Shown here: piece by piece, positions 16,436-24,821 of the stretch | Numbering within the stretch: the stretch's first letter is position 1 | Layout of the letters: every line of letters begins with the position of its first letter | DNA from: NCEH01 sp002257205 | GTDB taxonomy: Bacteria; Pseudomonadota; Alphaproteobacteria; Rhizobiales; Xanthobacteraceae | DNA: 64,000 nucleotides | Assembly (NCBI RefSeq): GCF_043195105.1 | Contig: NZ_JBAFWO010000004.1 | Direction: 5' to 3' (one strand) | Position numbers and translations under genes: made by a program | The notes under the pieces: model-generated | What the model was told of the DNA's origin: nothing | The model's input: the letters and a program-made list of their open reading frames with translations, nothing else | The model's database searches: none

Positions 16436-17344
16436 TCAGCTCTTCTGCGGCCCCGTCATGCGGCCCGAAAGCAGGGTGAACACATAAGAGAAGTCGCGAT
16501 CCCCATGGCCGGCGGCGACCAGGGTCTGATAGAGCGCGGCGGCGGCGCCCGCCAAAGGCGTCGCGGCGCCCCCCGCGCCTGCTTCCTGCTGCGACAGCCG
16601 CATGTCCTTCAGCATCATGGCCACCGTGAAGCCGGGGTCATAATCGCGATTGGCCGGCGAGGTCGGGACCGGGCCGGGCACCGGGCAATAGGATTGCAGC
16701 GCCCAGCAATTGCCCGAGGACTTGGTCATCACGTCATAGACGGTCTGATTATCGAGCCCGAGCTTTTCCGCCAGCGTGAAGACCTCGCTGATGGCCACCA
16801 TGCTCATGCCGGCCATCATGTTGTTGCAGATCTTCAGCGCCTGGCCGAGGCCGCTATCGCCCACATGGAAGAAATTGGCGCCCATGCCTTCCAGGATCGG
16901 CAGGGCGCGCGCATAGGCCGCCTTGGTGCCGCCCACCATGAAGGTGAGCCGGCCGGCCTCCGCCGCCGGCACCGCGCCGGAGACCGGAGCGTCCACCATC
17001 TCGAAGCCTGCGGCGGCCGCCGCCGCGCCGACCGCCCGCGCGCTGTCCACGTCGATGGTGGAGCTGTCGATCAGGATCGCCCCCTTGGGGGCGGTGGCGA
17101 GGATGCCGCCCGGCCCCTCGTAGACCGTGCGCACATGCTTGCCCGTGGGCACCATGGTGACGATCGCATCGGCGCCGGCGACCGCTTCCGCGATGCTGCT
17201 GGCGGCCCGCCCGCCCGCCGCCACCAGGGCGTCGCGGGCGGCTTGCGAGAGATCGAAGCCGGTGACCGCATGGCCGGCCTTGATGAGGTTGGCGCTCATG
17301 GGCCGGCCCATATTGCCGAGCCCGATGAAGGTGACGTTTGGCAT
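16436..17344 (-). CDS. mmsB: 3-hydroxyisobutyrate dehydrogenase
   Basis: NAD-dependent oxidation of 3-hydroxyisobutyrate to methylmalonate semialdehyde, 302 aa, cytosolic. N-terminal nucleotide fold MPNVTFIGLGNMGRPMSANL; substrate motif VDAPVSGAVPAAEAGRLTFM; catalytic lysine in GLGQALKICNNMMAGMSM. The insertion QSYCPVPGPVPTSPANRDYD before GFTVAMMLKDMRLS is characteristic of true HIBADH rather than tartronate semialdehyde reductase. It sits 27 bp downstream of a LivJ-type binding-protein gene and upstream of qor and matB. In valine catabolism the product normally goes to acylating MmsA; here a MatB ligase and a non-acylating-looking aldehyde dehydrogenase are nearby instead. Confidence 0.92.
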   Translation of the reverse strand: MPNVTFIGLGNMGRPMSANLIKAGHAVTGFDLSQAARDALVAAGGRAASSIAEAVAGADAIVTMVPTGKHVRTVYEGPGGILATAPKGAILIDSSTIDVDSARAVGAAAAAAGFEMVDAPVSGAVPAAEAGRLTFMVGGTKAAYARALPILEGMGANFFHVGDSGLGQALKICNNMMAGMSMVAISEVFTLAEKLGLDNQTVYDVMTKSSGNCWALQSYCPVPGPVPTSPANRDYDPGFTVAMMLKDMRLSQQEAGAGGAATPLAGAAAALYQTLVAAGHGDRDFSYVFTLLSGRMTGPQKS

Positions 17345-17371
17345 TTCAACTCCCTCTATGGCCGTTCCGGC

Positions 17372-18574
17372 TCACTTCTTGACCAGCGGGCACTTGCTCT
17401 CCGACAGCGGCATGGTGGCCTCGGCGGCGGGAATGGTGCGCAGGATCTTGTAATAATCCCAGGGATATTTGGACTCGCTCGGATCCTTCACCTGGATCAG
17501 ATACATGTCGTGCTCCATGCGGCCGTCGGCGCGGACCTTGCCGTTGGTGACGAAGAAATCGTTCACCGGCATCTCGCGCATCTTCTCGGCGACCACCTTG
17601 CCGTCATCGGAATTGGCCGCCTGCATGGCCTTGAGATAATGCAGGACGGACGAATAGACGCCGGCCTGGATCATGTCCGGCATGCGGCCGGTCTTCTTCA
17701 TATAGCGCGCGCCGAAGGCGCGGCTGGCGTCGTTGCGGTCCCAATAATAGGCGGTGGTGGCGATCAGCCCCTTGGCGGCCTTGAGGCCGAGGGCGTTCAC
17801 GTCGCTGATCATGATGGCGAGGCCCACCAGGCGCTGGCCGCCGTCGGTGATGCCGAATTCCGCCGCTTGCTTGATGGAATTGATGGTGTCCATGCCGCCG
17901 TTTGCGAGGCCGATGATCTGCGCCTTGGAACCCTGCGCCTGGAGCAGGAAGGAGGAGAAATCCGCCGCCCCGGTGGGATAGCGCACCTGGCCCACCACCG
18001 TGCCGCCGCCGGCGGCGACGGTCTTTGAAATGTCGGCCGACATCTGGTGGCCGAACGCATAATCCACCACAACGAGATACCAGCTCTTGCCGCCATCCTG
18101 GAGCACCGCGCGCGCCGTGCCCACGGCCTGGGAATAGGTGTCCCACGGCCAGTGGAAGCCGGTGGGGGAGCAATCCTCATTGGTGAGGCGCGTGGTGGCG
18201 GGGCCGGAGGCGAGCGTGATCCTGCCGCGCTCCTTGGCCATGCCCTGCACCGCCAGCGCGACCGCCGAATTGGTCAGATCGGCGATGGCGAGGACATTCT
18301 CCTCGTCGAACCATTTGCGGGCCGTGGCGGCCCCGACGTCGGTCTTGTTCTGATGGTCGGCGGAGAGAATTTCGATCGGCCGTCCGAGGACCTTGCCGCC
18401 GAAATCCTCGACCGCCATCTTCGCGGCCTCAACAGAGCCGACGCCGCCGAACTCGCTGTAGAGACCCGACTGGTCGTTCAGCACGCCGATGCGGACCGGG
18501 CCGTCGGCGGCCTGGGCCGCGGTGAGGGCAAGCAGCGACGTCGCTGCGAGCCCGGCGATCAATCCAAGGCGCAT
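17372..18574 (-). CDS. LivJ-type ABC transporter substrate-binding protein (orphan)
   Basis: Periplasmic binding protein of 400 aa of the branched-chain amino acid/amide family. Signal peptide about residues 1-22 (hydrophobic LIAGLAATSLLALTAAQAA). Mature start DGPVRIGVLNDQSGLYSEFG and ADHQNKTDVGAATARKWFDE are hallmarks. No LivH/LivM/LivG/LivF genes are in the window, so it must use a transporter encoded elsewhere. It is upstream of mmsB-qor-matB on the same strand, so it probably captures the substrate of that pathway. It is clearly related to the second orphan binding protein at 45375-46580 (shared LNDxxGxYxxFxGxGSV and ADHQNKxDVG). Confidence 0.9.
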   Translation of the reverse strand: MRLGLIAGLAATSLLALTAAQAADGPVRIGVLNDQSGLYSEFGGVGSVEAAKMAVEDFGGKVLGRPIEILSADHQNKTDVGAATARKWFDEENVLAIADLTNSAVALAVQGMAKERGRITLASGPATTRLTNEDCSPTGFHWPWDTYSQAVGTARAVLQDGGKSWYLVVVDYAFGHQMSADISKTVAAGGGTVVGQVRYPTGAADFSSFLLQAQGSKAQIIGLANGGMDTINSIKQAAEFGITDGGQRLVGLAIMISDVNALGLKAAKGLIATTAYYWDRNDASRAFGARYMKKTGRMPDMIQAGVYSSVLHYLKAMQAANSDDGKVVAEKMREMPVNDFFVTNGKVRADGRMEHDMYLIQVKDPSESKYPWDYYKILRTIPAAEATMPLSESKCPLVKK

Positions 18575-18688
18575 GGTTCATCCTCCCAGTTTTTCGAGCG
18601 TGACGAGGGTCCGCCCGTTTCGTTTCCACCCTTTGCCGGCCGGTCTCTTGCGGACCGCGCGGCGTGTTCCGTTGTCGTAGCGCCCCGG

Positions 18689-19519
18689 TCAGTCCGAGGT
18701 CGCGGGCGCCACATCCGCGAAGTGGGGCGGGCGCTTTTCCGCCCAGGCGCGCAGGCCCTCCCGCGCTTCGGCCGAGGACAGGCTCGCCTCGAAGCGGGCC
18801 TGGATCTGGGCCGGATCGGCCTTGCCCTGCGCCAGTGCGTCGAGCGAGGCCTTCAGGCCCCGCAGCGCGCCGGGCGCACGGTCCGCGCAGGCGGTGGCGA
18901 GCGCATCCGCCCGCGCCATCAGGGCGTCTGGCGTCACCAGCTCCTGCACGAAGCCGATGCGCAACATCGCCTGCGCGTCGATGGGTTCGCCGGTGAGGAT
19001 CAGCAGCTTGGCCGCGGCTGGGCCGAGCCGCTCCACATAGCGGCGCAGGCCGCCGTAATAATATTCGATGCCCAGCCGCGCGGGCGGCATCATCATGCGC
19101 GCGCCCTCCACCGCGATGCGGATGTCGCATGCCAGGGCAAAATCCGTGGCGCCGCCATAGATGCCTCCGTTCACCGCGCAGATGGTCGGGATCCGCACCG
19201 CCTCCACCCGGTCGCACAGCTCGCCGAAGGCGTCGGGCCGGGAGGCACCGCCGGCCTCGAAGCCGCCGATGTCGAAGCCGGCGCTGAAGCTCGGCCCGCC
19301 GGCAGTGAACAGCAGCACCCGAACCCGCGGGTCCTGCTCCACCGCATCCAGCAGCGCGGCCAGATGGGCAAGATCCTCGCTTTGGAAGCGATTGTGCTGG
19401 CGCGGACGATTGAGGTGGATGCACGCTTTCGCCCCCGAAATGGAGAGGCGCGGCGGGCTGCCGTCGTCACTGTGGCCGGGAAGAGGGGAGGCGGGTCGTT
19501 GCCCGTTGGTGTCGGTCAT
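18689..19519 (-). CDS. Crotonase-fold (enoyl-CoA hydratase/isomerase family) protein without the usual catalytic glutamates
   Basis: A 276-aa member of the enoyl-CoA hydratase/isomerase superfamily, cytosolic. The oxyanion-hole segments are present (FSAGFDIGGFEAGG and AVNGGIYGGATDFALACDIR). The positions that hold the two catalytic glutamates of hydratases read GGATDFAL instead of GGCELA, and MMPPARLGIEYYYGG instead of xxPE-type. It is therefore unlikely to hydrate an enoyl-CoA and may be a thioesterase, isomerase or C-C bond enzyme. The start at 19519 (MTDTNGQRPAS) is used because the frame upstream of it crosses the divergent GntR gene. First gene of a minus-strand run, 114 bp before livJ, and divergent from a GntR regulator, which probably controls it. 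Confidence 0.82.
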   Translation of the reverse strand: MTDTNGQRPASPLPGHSDDGSPPRLSISGAKACIHLNRPRQHNRFQSEDLAHLAALLDAVEQDPRVRVLLFTAGGPSFSAGFDIGGFEAGGASRPDAFGELCDRVEAVRIPTICAVNGGIYGGATDFALACDIRIAVEGARMMMPPARLGIEYYYGGLRRYVERLGPAAAKLLILTGEPIDAQAMLRIGFVQELVTPDALMARADALATACADRAPGALRGLKASLDALAQGKADPAQIQARFEASLSSAEAREGLRAWAEKRPPHFADVAPATSD

Positions 19520-19642
19520 TGCCTCATTTTTGATTTCAAAAAAAATATCAGTCAATCTAAAAAAAATATGTAGGTTGCTCTCTGGAATATCCGCCTTGCA
19601 TCGAAGCGGGGCGGGCGAGACAACACGCAAGGACGACGCGAC

Positions 19643-20326
19643 GTGAGGGGCGAACCCGCAGTGCAGAAGATCAACCGGACCGGCGAGATCGCGAAATGGA
19701 TTCGGGGCGAGATCGAGTCCGGTGCCCTGCCTCCCGGCGCGCGGCTGGAGGAGCGGCCCCTCTCGGAGCGGTTCGGCGTGTCGAAGACCCCGGTGCGTGA
19801 GGCGCTGATCCAGCTCGCCTCCCTCGGCCTGGTCGATCTGCGCCAGCGGCGCGGCGCTACCGTCACCGTGCTGAGCGTCGAGCAGGTGGTCTCCATGTTC
19901 GAGGTCATGACCGAGATGGAGGGCATGGCCGCCAAGCTGGCGGCGAGCCGGATGCCGCCCGAGGATCGCAGGGTGCTCGCCGAAATTCATGCGGAAAGCG
20001 CCGAATTCGTAGCGAACGGAGATTCATCCGCATACGATCTGGCGAATACCCGGTTACATGAACGAATTTACCGCGGAACATGCAACGAATACCTTGAGTT
20101 CAACATCAAGGATATGCGTGCGCGGCTGCGCGTATACCGCCGCTATCCATTCCAGAAACCGGGCCGCATCGAACAATCCCATGCCGATCACGCGCAGATC
20201 GTGGACGCCATCCTGCGCGGCGACGGCGCCACCGCCAATCGCGTGATGCATGAGCATATTACCACCGGCGGGCGTGTGTTCGCCGATCTCGTCGCTCAGA
20301 TGCCCCGCGCGTGGGAACCGGGTTGA
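19643..20326 (+). CDS. GntR-family (FadR/FCD subfamily) transcriptional regulator
   Basis: A 227-aa repressor/activator. Winged HTH at residues about 8-75 (INRTGEIAKWIRGEIESGAL, LEERPLSERFGVSKTPVREA, LIQLASLGLVDLRQRRGATV). The C-terminal FCD ligand domain carries metal-site residues in DLANTRLHERIYRGTCNEYL and HADHAQIVDAILRGD. The start is a GTG at 19643; another GTG at 19661 is possible. It is divergent from the crotonase-fold gene over 123 A+T-rich bases (runs of A and T at 19525-19570) and 81 bp upstream of an aldehyde dehydrogenase. It is the likely regulator of both arms; the effector would be an organic acid. Confidence 0.9.
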   Translation: MRGEPAVQKINRTGEIAKWIRGEIESGALPPGARLEERPLSERFGVSKTPVREALIQLASLGLVDLRQRRGATVTVLSVEQVVSMFEVMTEMEGMAAKLAASRMPPEDRRVLAEIHAESAEFVANGDSSAYDLANTRLHERIYRGTCNEYLEFNIKDMRARLRVYRRYPFQKPGRIEQSHADHAQIVDAILRGDGATANRVMHEHITTGGRVFADLVAQMPRAWEPG

Positions 20327-20407
20327 GCGCCAAGGCTTTGTAAAACCGTGGAAATCCGGCGTCACGTCGGAGCGGGGCGCAAGCTTCGCAATTCAAGGGA
20401 GGACCAT

Positions 20408-21895
20408 ATGAATACGGGCGAAAAGACCCTCACCGGCGCGCAGCTTCAGCGCCACCCCATGCTGATCGGCGGCGATTGGGTCTGGGCAAAATCGGGCCAG
20501 ACCCTCACCGTTGAGAACCCCGCCCGGCGCGAAATCTTCGCCGAAGTGCCCCGGGGCGGCGCCGCCGACGTCGATCTCGCGGTCGCCAAGGCATTGGAAT
20601 CATTCGCATCCTGGCGCAAGGTCCCGCCGCGTGAGCGGGGCCGGATGCTGATCAAGATCGCCGACGGCATCGATGCCAGGCACGAGGAAATCGCCATCGC
20701 CATCGCCACCGAGACCGGCAACGCCTTGCGCACCCAGGCTCGGCCGGAGACCAAGGCGGCGGCCGAGATGTTCCGCTATTTCGGCGGACTTTCGGGCGAG
20801 CTGAAGGGCGAGACCTTGCCCTTCTCCGACGATTTGCTCAGCTACACACAGCACGAGCCGCTCGGCGTCGTTGCCGCCGTAATCCCTTGGAATGCCCCGT
20901 TTTTGCTGGCCGCGGTGAAGATTGCCCCGGCGCTTTGCGCGGGCAATACCATGGTCATGAAGACCGCCGAGGACGCCCCGCTGGCGGTGCTGATGCTGGC
21001 CGAAATCTGCGCCGAGCATCTGCCGCCCGGCGTGGTCAACATGCTCACCGGCACGGGTGCCGAATGCGGCGCGCCGCTGATCAACCATCCCCTCGTGGCG
21101 AAGCTCTCCTTCACCGGCTCCACCGCCGTCGGCAAGCTGGTGATGGAGGCCGCCGCGAAGCGGATTCTTCCGGTTTCCCTGGAGCTTGGGGGGAAGAGCC
21201 CGTCCATCGTCTTCCCCGATGCGGACGAGGATTGGGTGGTGGACGGCATCATCGCCGCCATGCGCTTCACCCGGCAGAGCCAGTCCTGCACCGCCGGTTC
21301 GCGGCTGTTCCTGCATCGCTCCATCTATGACGGTTTTCTCGAACGCCTGGCCGACAAGGCTTCGAAGCTGCGCCTCGGCGACCCTCTGGCGGAGGAGACC
21401 GACATCGGCGCCATCATCAATGAAAAGCAGTTCACCAAGGTGCGCGGCTATGTGGAGGAAGGCTTGCGCCAGAAGGGCTCGCGCCTTGTCATGGGCGGGC
21501 TGCCGGATACCGAGGGGCCGCTGAGCGAAGGCTATTACATGCGCCCCACTGCCTTCGCCCAGGCGGAAAACGACTGGCGGCTGGCGCGTGAGGAAATCTT
21601 CGGGCCGGTGCTTGTCGCCATCCCGTGGGAGGACGAGGCCGAGGTCGTCAAGATGGCCAACGACAGCCATTACGGCCTTGCCGCCTATATCTGGACCCAC
21701 GACATAGGCAAGGCGCTGCGCACCGCCCGCGATGTGGAAGCCGGATGGGTGCAGATCAACCAGGGCGCCGGGCAATTGCCGGGGCATTCCTATGGCGGAT
21801 ACAAGCAAAGCGGGCTTGGCCGGGAATTTTCTCTCTCCGCCATGCTGGACAGCTTTACTCAGAGCAAGAACATCACGGTGAACCTGACCCGCTGA
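20408..21895 (+). CDS. NAD(P)-dependent aldehyde dehydrogenase
   Basis: Aldehyde oxidation to the carboxylic acid, 495 aa, cytosolic. The catalytic cysteine is C294 (QSQSCTAGSRL), the general base E259 (VSLELGGKSPSIVF), and the oxyanion asparagine N162 (IPWNAPFLLA). FTGSTAVGKLVMEAA is the nucleotide-binding turn. The C-terminus PGHSYGGYKQSGLGREFS is typical of betaine/succinate-semialdehyde-like enzymes, not acylating MmsA. The ATG at 20408 has AGGGAGG in front; an in-frame ATG at 20348 lacks one. Located next to the GntR gene and opposite mmsB/matB, it could oxidise methylmalonate or malonate semialdehyde to the free diacid that MatB then activates. Confidence 0.93.
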   Translation: MNTGEKTLTGAQLQRHPMLIGGDWVWAKSGQTLTVENPARREIFAEVPRGGAADVDLAVAKALESFASWRKVPPRERGRMLIKIADGIDARHEEIAIAIATETGNALRTQARPETKAAAEMFRYFGGLSGELKGETLPFSDDLLSYTQHEPLGVVAAVIPWNAPFLLAAVKIAPALCAGNTMVMKTAEDAPLAVLMLAEICAEHLPPGVVNMLTGTGAECGAPLINHPLVAKLSFTGSTAVGKLVMEAAAKRILPVSLELGGKSPSIVFPDADEDWVVDGIIAAMRFTRQSQSCTAGSRLFLHRSIYDGFLERLADKASKLRLGDPLAEETDIGAIINEKQFTKVRGYVEEGLRQKGSRLVMGGLPDTEGPLSEGYYMRPTAFAQAENDWRLAREEIFGPVLVAIPWEDEAEVVKMANDSHYGLAAYIWTHDIGKALRTARDVEAGWVQINQGAGQLPGHSYGGYKQSGLGREFSLSAMLDSFTQSKNITVNLTR

Positions 21896-21897
21896 AC

Positions 21898-22812
21898 TTA
21901 AGCGGGGCGGGCGGTTTCGCTGACCTGCGCCTTCAGTTCCTTGATGAAGGCGTCCACCAGCGGCTGCTCGCCCTTCAGCCGTCGTGTCGCGACGAAATGC
22001 GCGGATTCAAAGCCGTAGCTCTCTGGCTTCAAGGCCCGCATCTCGCCGCGCCGCGCCCAGTCGTCGCCGATGTGGCGCGGCAGGTAGCCGATGAAATGGC
22101 CCGAGAGGATCATCATCACCTGCGCCTCCATATGCATGATGGAGGCGCTCGCGCGCGGGTGGTTGACCCGGTAGAGGTCGTCGAGGTGGCGATAGCGCCG
22201 CACGGAGAACAGCGCCGCCTCGATTTGCGCGTGCTGCACCTGTCGTTGCGGCACATCGAACAGTGCGTGTCCCTTGCCGCAATAGAGCGCATGGGGTTCG
22301 CGATGCAGGGGAATATAGGTGACGCCCGGCGCCTTCTGCGAGAACGGCCCAACCACGATATCGCGGGCGCCGTCCATCAATTCCTGTTCCAGCACCAGCG
22401 GCGTGCCCAGTTCGAGGTCCACGAAGACTTCGGAGGCATAGTCCATATAGCGCGCAAGGGCGGTCTGAAGGCCGAGCTTGGGATTGGTCACCACCCCGTC
22501 CACGATGCCGAGCCGCAGCCGCCCGACGAGGGTGCGCTGGTCGCGGCCGATGCGGCCGTGGAATGCGTCGATATCGGCGAATAATTGCTTGGCGGCGGCG
22601 AAGGTGGATTCGCCGAACGGGGTGAGGCGGAAGCCGGCGCGCCCGCGTTCGCACAATTGCCCGCCAAGCTTGCGCTCCAGCGCCGCCAGATGGGTGGAAA
22701 GGGTGGATTGGGAGAGGTTGAGGGTGATTTGCGCGTCGGCAAAGCCGCCCGCCTCGGTCAAGGCCACGAACACCCGCAGCAGGCGCAGGTCGATATTATC
22801 CAGGCGCCGCAT
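21898..22812 (-). CDS. LysR-family transcriptional regulator
   Basis: A 304-aa LysR regulator. The HTH occupies the first 60 residues (MRRLDNIDLRLLRVFVALTE, ITLNLSQSTLSTHLAALERK); the effector domain starts near LRLGIVDGVVTNPKLGL. The ATG at 22812 agrees with family starts; an in-frame upstream ATG lies inside the operator palindrome. It is divergent from the ABC transporter/creatininase/ureohydrolase operon, with a 28-bp inverted repeat 21 bp upstream of its start, so it almost certainly controls that operon and itself. The effector may be the imported guanidino compound. It is convergent with the aldehyde dehydrogenase (2 bp between stops). Confidence 0.92.
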   Translation of the reverse strand: MRRLDNIDLRLLRVFVALTEAGGFADAQITLNLSQSTLSTHLAALERKLGGQLCERGRAGFRLTPFGESTFAAAKQLFADIDAFHGRIGRDQRTLVGRLRLGIVDGVVTNPKLGLQTALARYMDYASEVFVDLELGTPLVLEQELMDGARDIVVGPFSQKAPGVTYIPLHREPHALYCGKGHALFDVPQRQVQHAQIEAALFSVRRYRHLDDLYRVNHPRASASIMHMEAQVMMILSGHFIGYLPRHIGDDWARRGEMRALKPESYGFESAHFVATRRLKGEQPLVDAFIKELKAQVSETARPA

Positions 22813-22832
22813 GGCTTTCCCTCCGCCTTTCA

Positions 22833-22860
22833 CCTCACATCTAGAATTCTCGATGTGAGG
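22833..22860. promoter_or_regulatory. Palindromic operator between LysR gene and transporter operon
   Basis: Arms CCTCACATC (22833-22841) and GATGTGAGG (22852-22860) are perfect 9-bp inverted repeats around TAGAATTCTC. The half-site recurs loosely as GGATGTGAAT about 25 bp further on. It lies midway between the LysR start and the transporter start at 22932. Symmetry and place make it a strong candidate LysR binding site. Confidence 0.65.
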
Positions 22861-22931
22861 TTTCAATAAAAACGATTTTTCCGGATGTGAATATGCCGGA
22901 GCATGAGCCCACCTTCCAAGGAGCGACCGCC

Positions 22932-23927
22932 ATGAGGCATAGAGATCGCATTGCTGCTTTCGCCGTCCTGGGCCTTCTGGCCCTTTCGGCGCCGGCTTCC
23001 GCCGCCGACAAAATCCGCGTTCTGGCGCCCACCTGGCCCGGCTTCGCGCCGGTCTTCGTGGCCATGGACAAGGGCTATTTCAAATCCCTCGGCCTCGACG
23101 TCGACATGCGATTCGAGGACGACCGCTCGAACGTCATGGCCGCCATGGCGCGCGGCGACATCGAGGTCGACATGCGCACGGTGGGCGAGCACCAGGGCCG
23201 CCCGCGCGATGCCTCCACCCCCGGCATCATCATCGGCACCATCGACAAGTCGGTGGGTGGCGACGGCGTGATCGCGGACGGGTCGATCTCGTCCGTCGCG
23301 GCGCTGAAGGGCAAGACCGTGGCCTCCGAGGTCAACATTCCCGGCCGCCTGTTGCTGCAACTGGCGCTGAAGAAGGAGGGGCTCACCCTCAAGGATCTGA
23401 AGATGAAGGAGATAGCGACCGCCGATACGGTCGCGGTGTTCGCCGATCCCTCGATCGTTGCGATCGCCACCTATGAGCCGGTCCTGTCGCAGGCGATCAC
23501 CGCCAATGCCAACCGCAAGGGCAAGGTGCTGATCTCTTCCAAGGACAGCGATATCATCGTCGATATTATCGCGGCGCGGCAGGACGATCTGAAGGCCAAT
23601 CCGAAGAAATACCAGGCCTTCCTGAAGGGGATTTATGAGGCGGTGGATCTCTACAAGAAAAATCCGGCGGAATTCATCAAGCTCGCCGCGCCGCACTTCA
23701 ATTTGAGCGAGGCCGAGGTGAAGGACATTCTCGACACCTCCCTTGCTTATACCTCGCTTGCCGATGCCGAGACCTATATCGGCACCGCCGGCAAGCCCGG
23801 CACGCTCTATGGCATCTTCAACACGGTGATGGAGCTGAACCTGGAGAATGGTGCCGCCGACACCAAGCTCGACCCCGCCCAGCAGATCGACCCCTCGGTG
23901 GTTTCCGCAATCACGGGGACGAAGTGA
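22932..23927 (+). CDS. ABC transporter substrate-binding protein, NitT/TauT (SsuA) type
   Basis: Periplasmic binding protein of 331 aa. Signal peptide about residues 1-23 (FAVLGLLALSAPASA then AD). The mature domain starts KIRVLAPTWPGFAPVFVAMD, typical of SsuA/TauA/ThiY-like proteins. ALKGKTVASEVNIPGRLLLQ and KKYQAFLKGIYEAVDLYKKN are family-like. The ATG at 22932 has AAGGAGCG upstream; an in-frame start at 22887 would spoil the signal peptide. First gene of an eight-gene operon with permease, ATPase, two SDRs, creatininase and two ureohydrolases, so its ligand is presumably the compound degraded by those enzymes. Confidence 0.9.
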   Translation: MRHRDRIAAFAVLGLLALSAPASAADKIRVLAPTWPGFAPVFVAMDKGYFKSLGLDVDMRFEDDRSNVMAAMARGDIEVDMRTVGEHQGRPRDASTPGIIIGTIDKSVGGDGVIADGSISSVAALKGKTVASEVNIPGRLLLQLALKKEGLTLKDLKMKEIATADTVAVFADPSIVAIATYEPVLSQAITANANRKGKVLISSKDSDIIVDIIAARQDDLKANPKKYQAFLKGIYEAVDLYKKNPAEFIKLAAPHFNLSEAEVKDILDTSLAYTSLADAETYIGTAGKPGTLYGIFNTVMELNLENGAADTKLDPAQQIDPSVVSAITGTK

Positions 23928-24811
23928 GCGAGCCTGCCGCATCCTCTTCACCGCCGGCGCAGGCCGGCGGTGAGTCCGCGGCATCGGGCTTGCCCTCGGG
24001 CGGCGTGCCGGCGGTGGGCGGCGCCTTCGCGCTGCGCGACCTGTTCCGCCTGCGCGCGCCCCTGCCGCGCACCGTCAGCGCGGTGATCGCGCTCGCCGCC
24101 AGCGCGCTCGTTCTGGCGGTTTGGGAAGGGGTGGCGCGGCTCGGGCTTACGAACCCGCTGTTCTTTCCCGCGCCGAGCGCCGTGATTTCGGCCATGGGGC
24201 GCATGTTCGTGGACCAGCATCTCGCCTGGAATGCCTGGGTCTCGATCCTTCGGGTGTGGAGCGCGTTCCTGCTGGCGGCGGTGATGGCCATTCCCATCGG
24301 CATGATGATGAGCGCCTATCGCGCCATCGGCGCCGCGCTCGAACCCATCGTGGATTTCATCCGCTACCTGCCCGTGCCGGCACTGGTGCCGCTCTCCATC
24401 ATCTGGTTCGGGGTGGGGGAGGAGACGAAGATCTTCCTGCTCTGGCTCGGCACCTTCTTCCAATTGGTGCTGCTGGTTTCCGACGACATGCGGCGGGTGC
24501 CGCAGGAATATATCGAGATCGCCTATACGGTCGGCGCCAAGCCGGGGCAGGTGCTGAAGGATGTGGCCTTCCGCGCCATGCTGCCGGGGCTGGTGGATAA
24601 TCTGCGCATTACGCTCGGCTGGTGCTGGACCTATCTGATCATCGCCGAGATCGTCGCGGCCGACAGTGGCCTCGGCTTCGTCATCTGGGCGGCACGGCGC
24701 TACATGAAGACGCCGGAAGTGATGGCGGGGGTGTTCCTCATCGGCATCATCGGCCTTCTCACCGACCAATTGCTGCGCGCCGCCCACCGCCGCGCCTTCC
24801 GCTATCTGTGA
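23924..24811 (+). CDS. ABC transporter permease, NitT/TauT (SsuC) type
   Basis: Inner-membrane permease of 295 aa. It has an unusually long Ala/Gly/Pro/Ser-rich N-terminal tail (about 45 residues) before the first membrane helix (VIALAASALVLAVWEGVA). Core motifs are FFPAPSAVISAMGRM and the EAA loop EIAYTVGAKPGQVLKDVAF, then LGWCWTYLIIAEIVAADSGL. It starts at a GTG overlapping the previous stop by 4 bp (GTGA), indicating translational coupling. It works with the next ATPase. Confidence 0.9.
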   Translation: MSEPAASSSPPAQAGGESAASGLPSGGVPAVGGAFALRDLFRLRAPLPRTVSAVIALAASALVLAVWEGVARLGLTNPLFFPAPSAVISAMGRMFVDQHLAWNAWVSILRVWSAFLLAAVMAIPIGMMMSAYRAIGAALEPIVDFIRYLPVPALVPLSIIWFGVGEETKIFLLWLGTFFQLVLLVSDDMRRVPQEYIEIAYTVGAKPGQVLKDVAFRAMLPGLVDNLRITLGWCWTYLIIAEIVAADSGLGFVIWAARRYMKTPEVMAGVFLIGIIGLLTDQLLRAAHRRAFRYL

Positions 24812-24821
24812 GGGCGCACGG

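Noticed and set aside
15446..18028. Very long (about 860 codons) open frame on the plus strand opposite matB/qor/mmsB/livJ
   Set aside because: His/Arg/Gly-rich composition and no family motifs; the minus strand encodes four recognisable proteins there. It is an antisense shadow of high-GC codons.
18689..19519. Annotation as enoyl-CoA hydratase
   Set aside because: Both catalytic glutamate positions are substituted, so only the crotonase fold is claimed.
22813..22931. Guanidine riboswitch upstream of the guanidino operon
   Set aside because: The leader is under 120 bp, is taken up largely by the LysR palindrome, and shows none of the guanidine-I/II/III conserved loops that I know.
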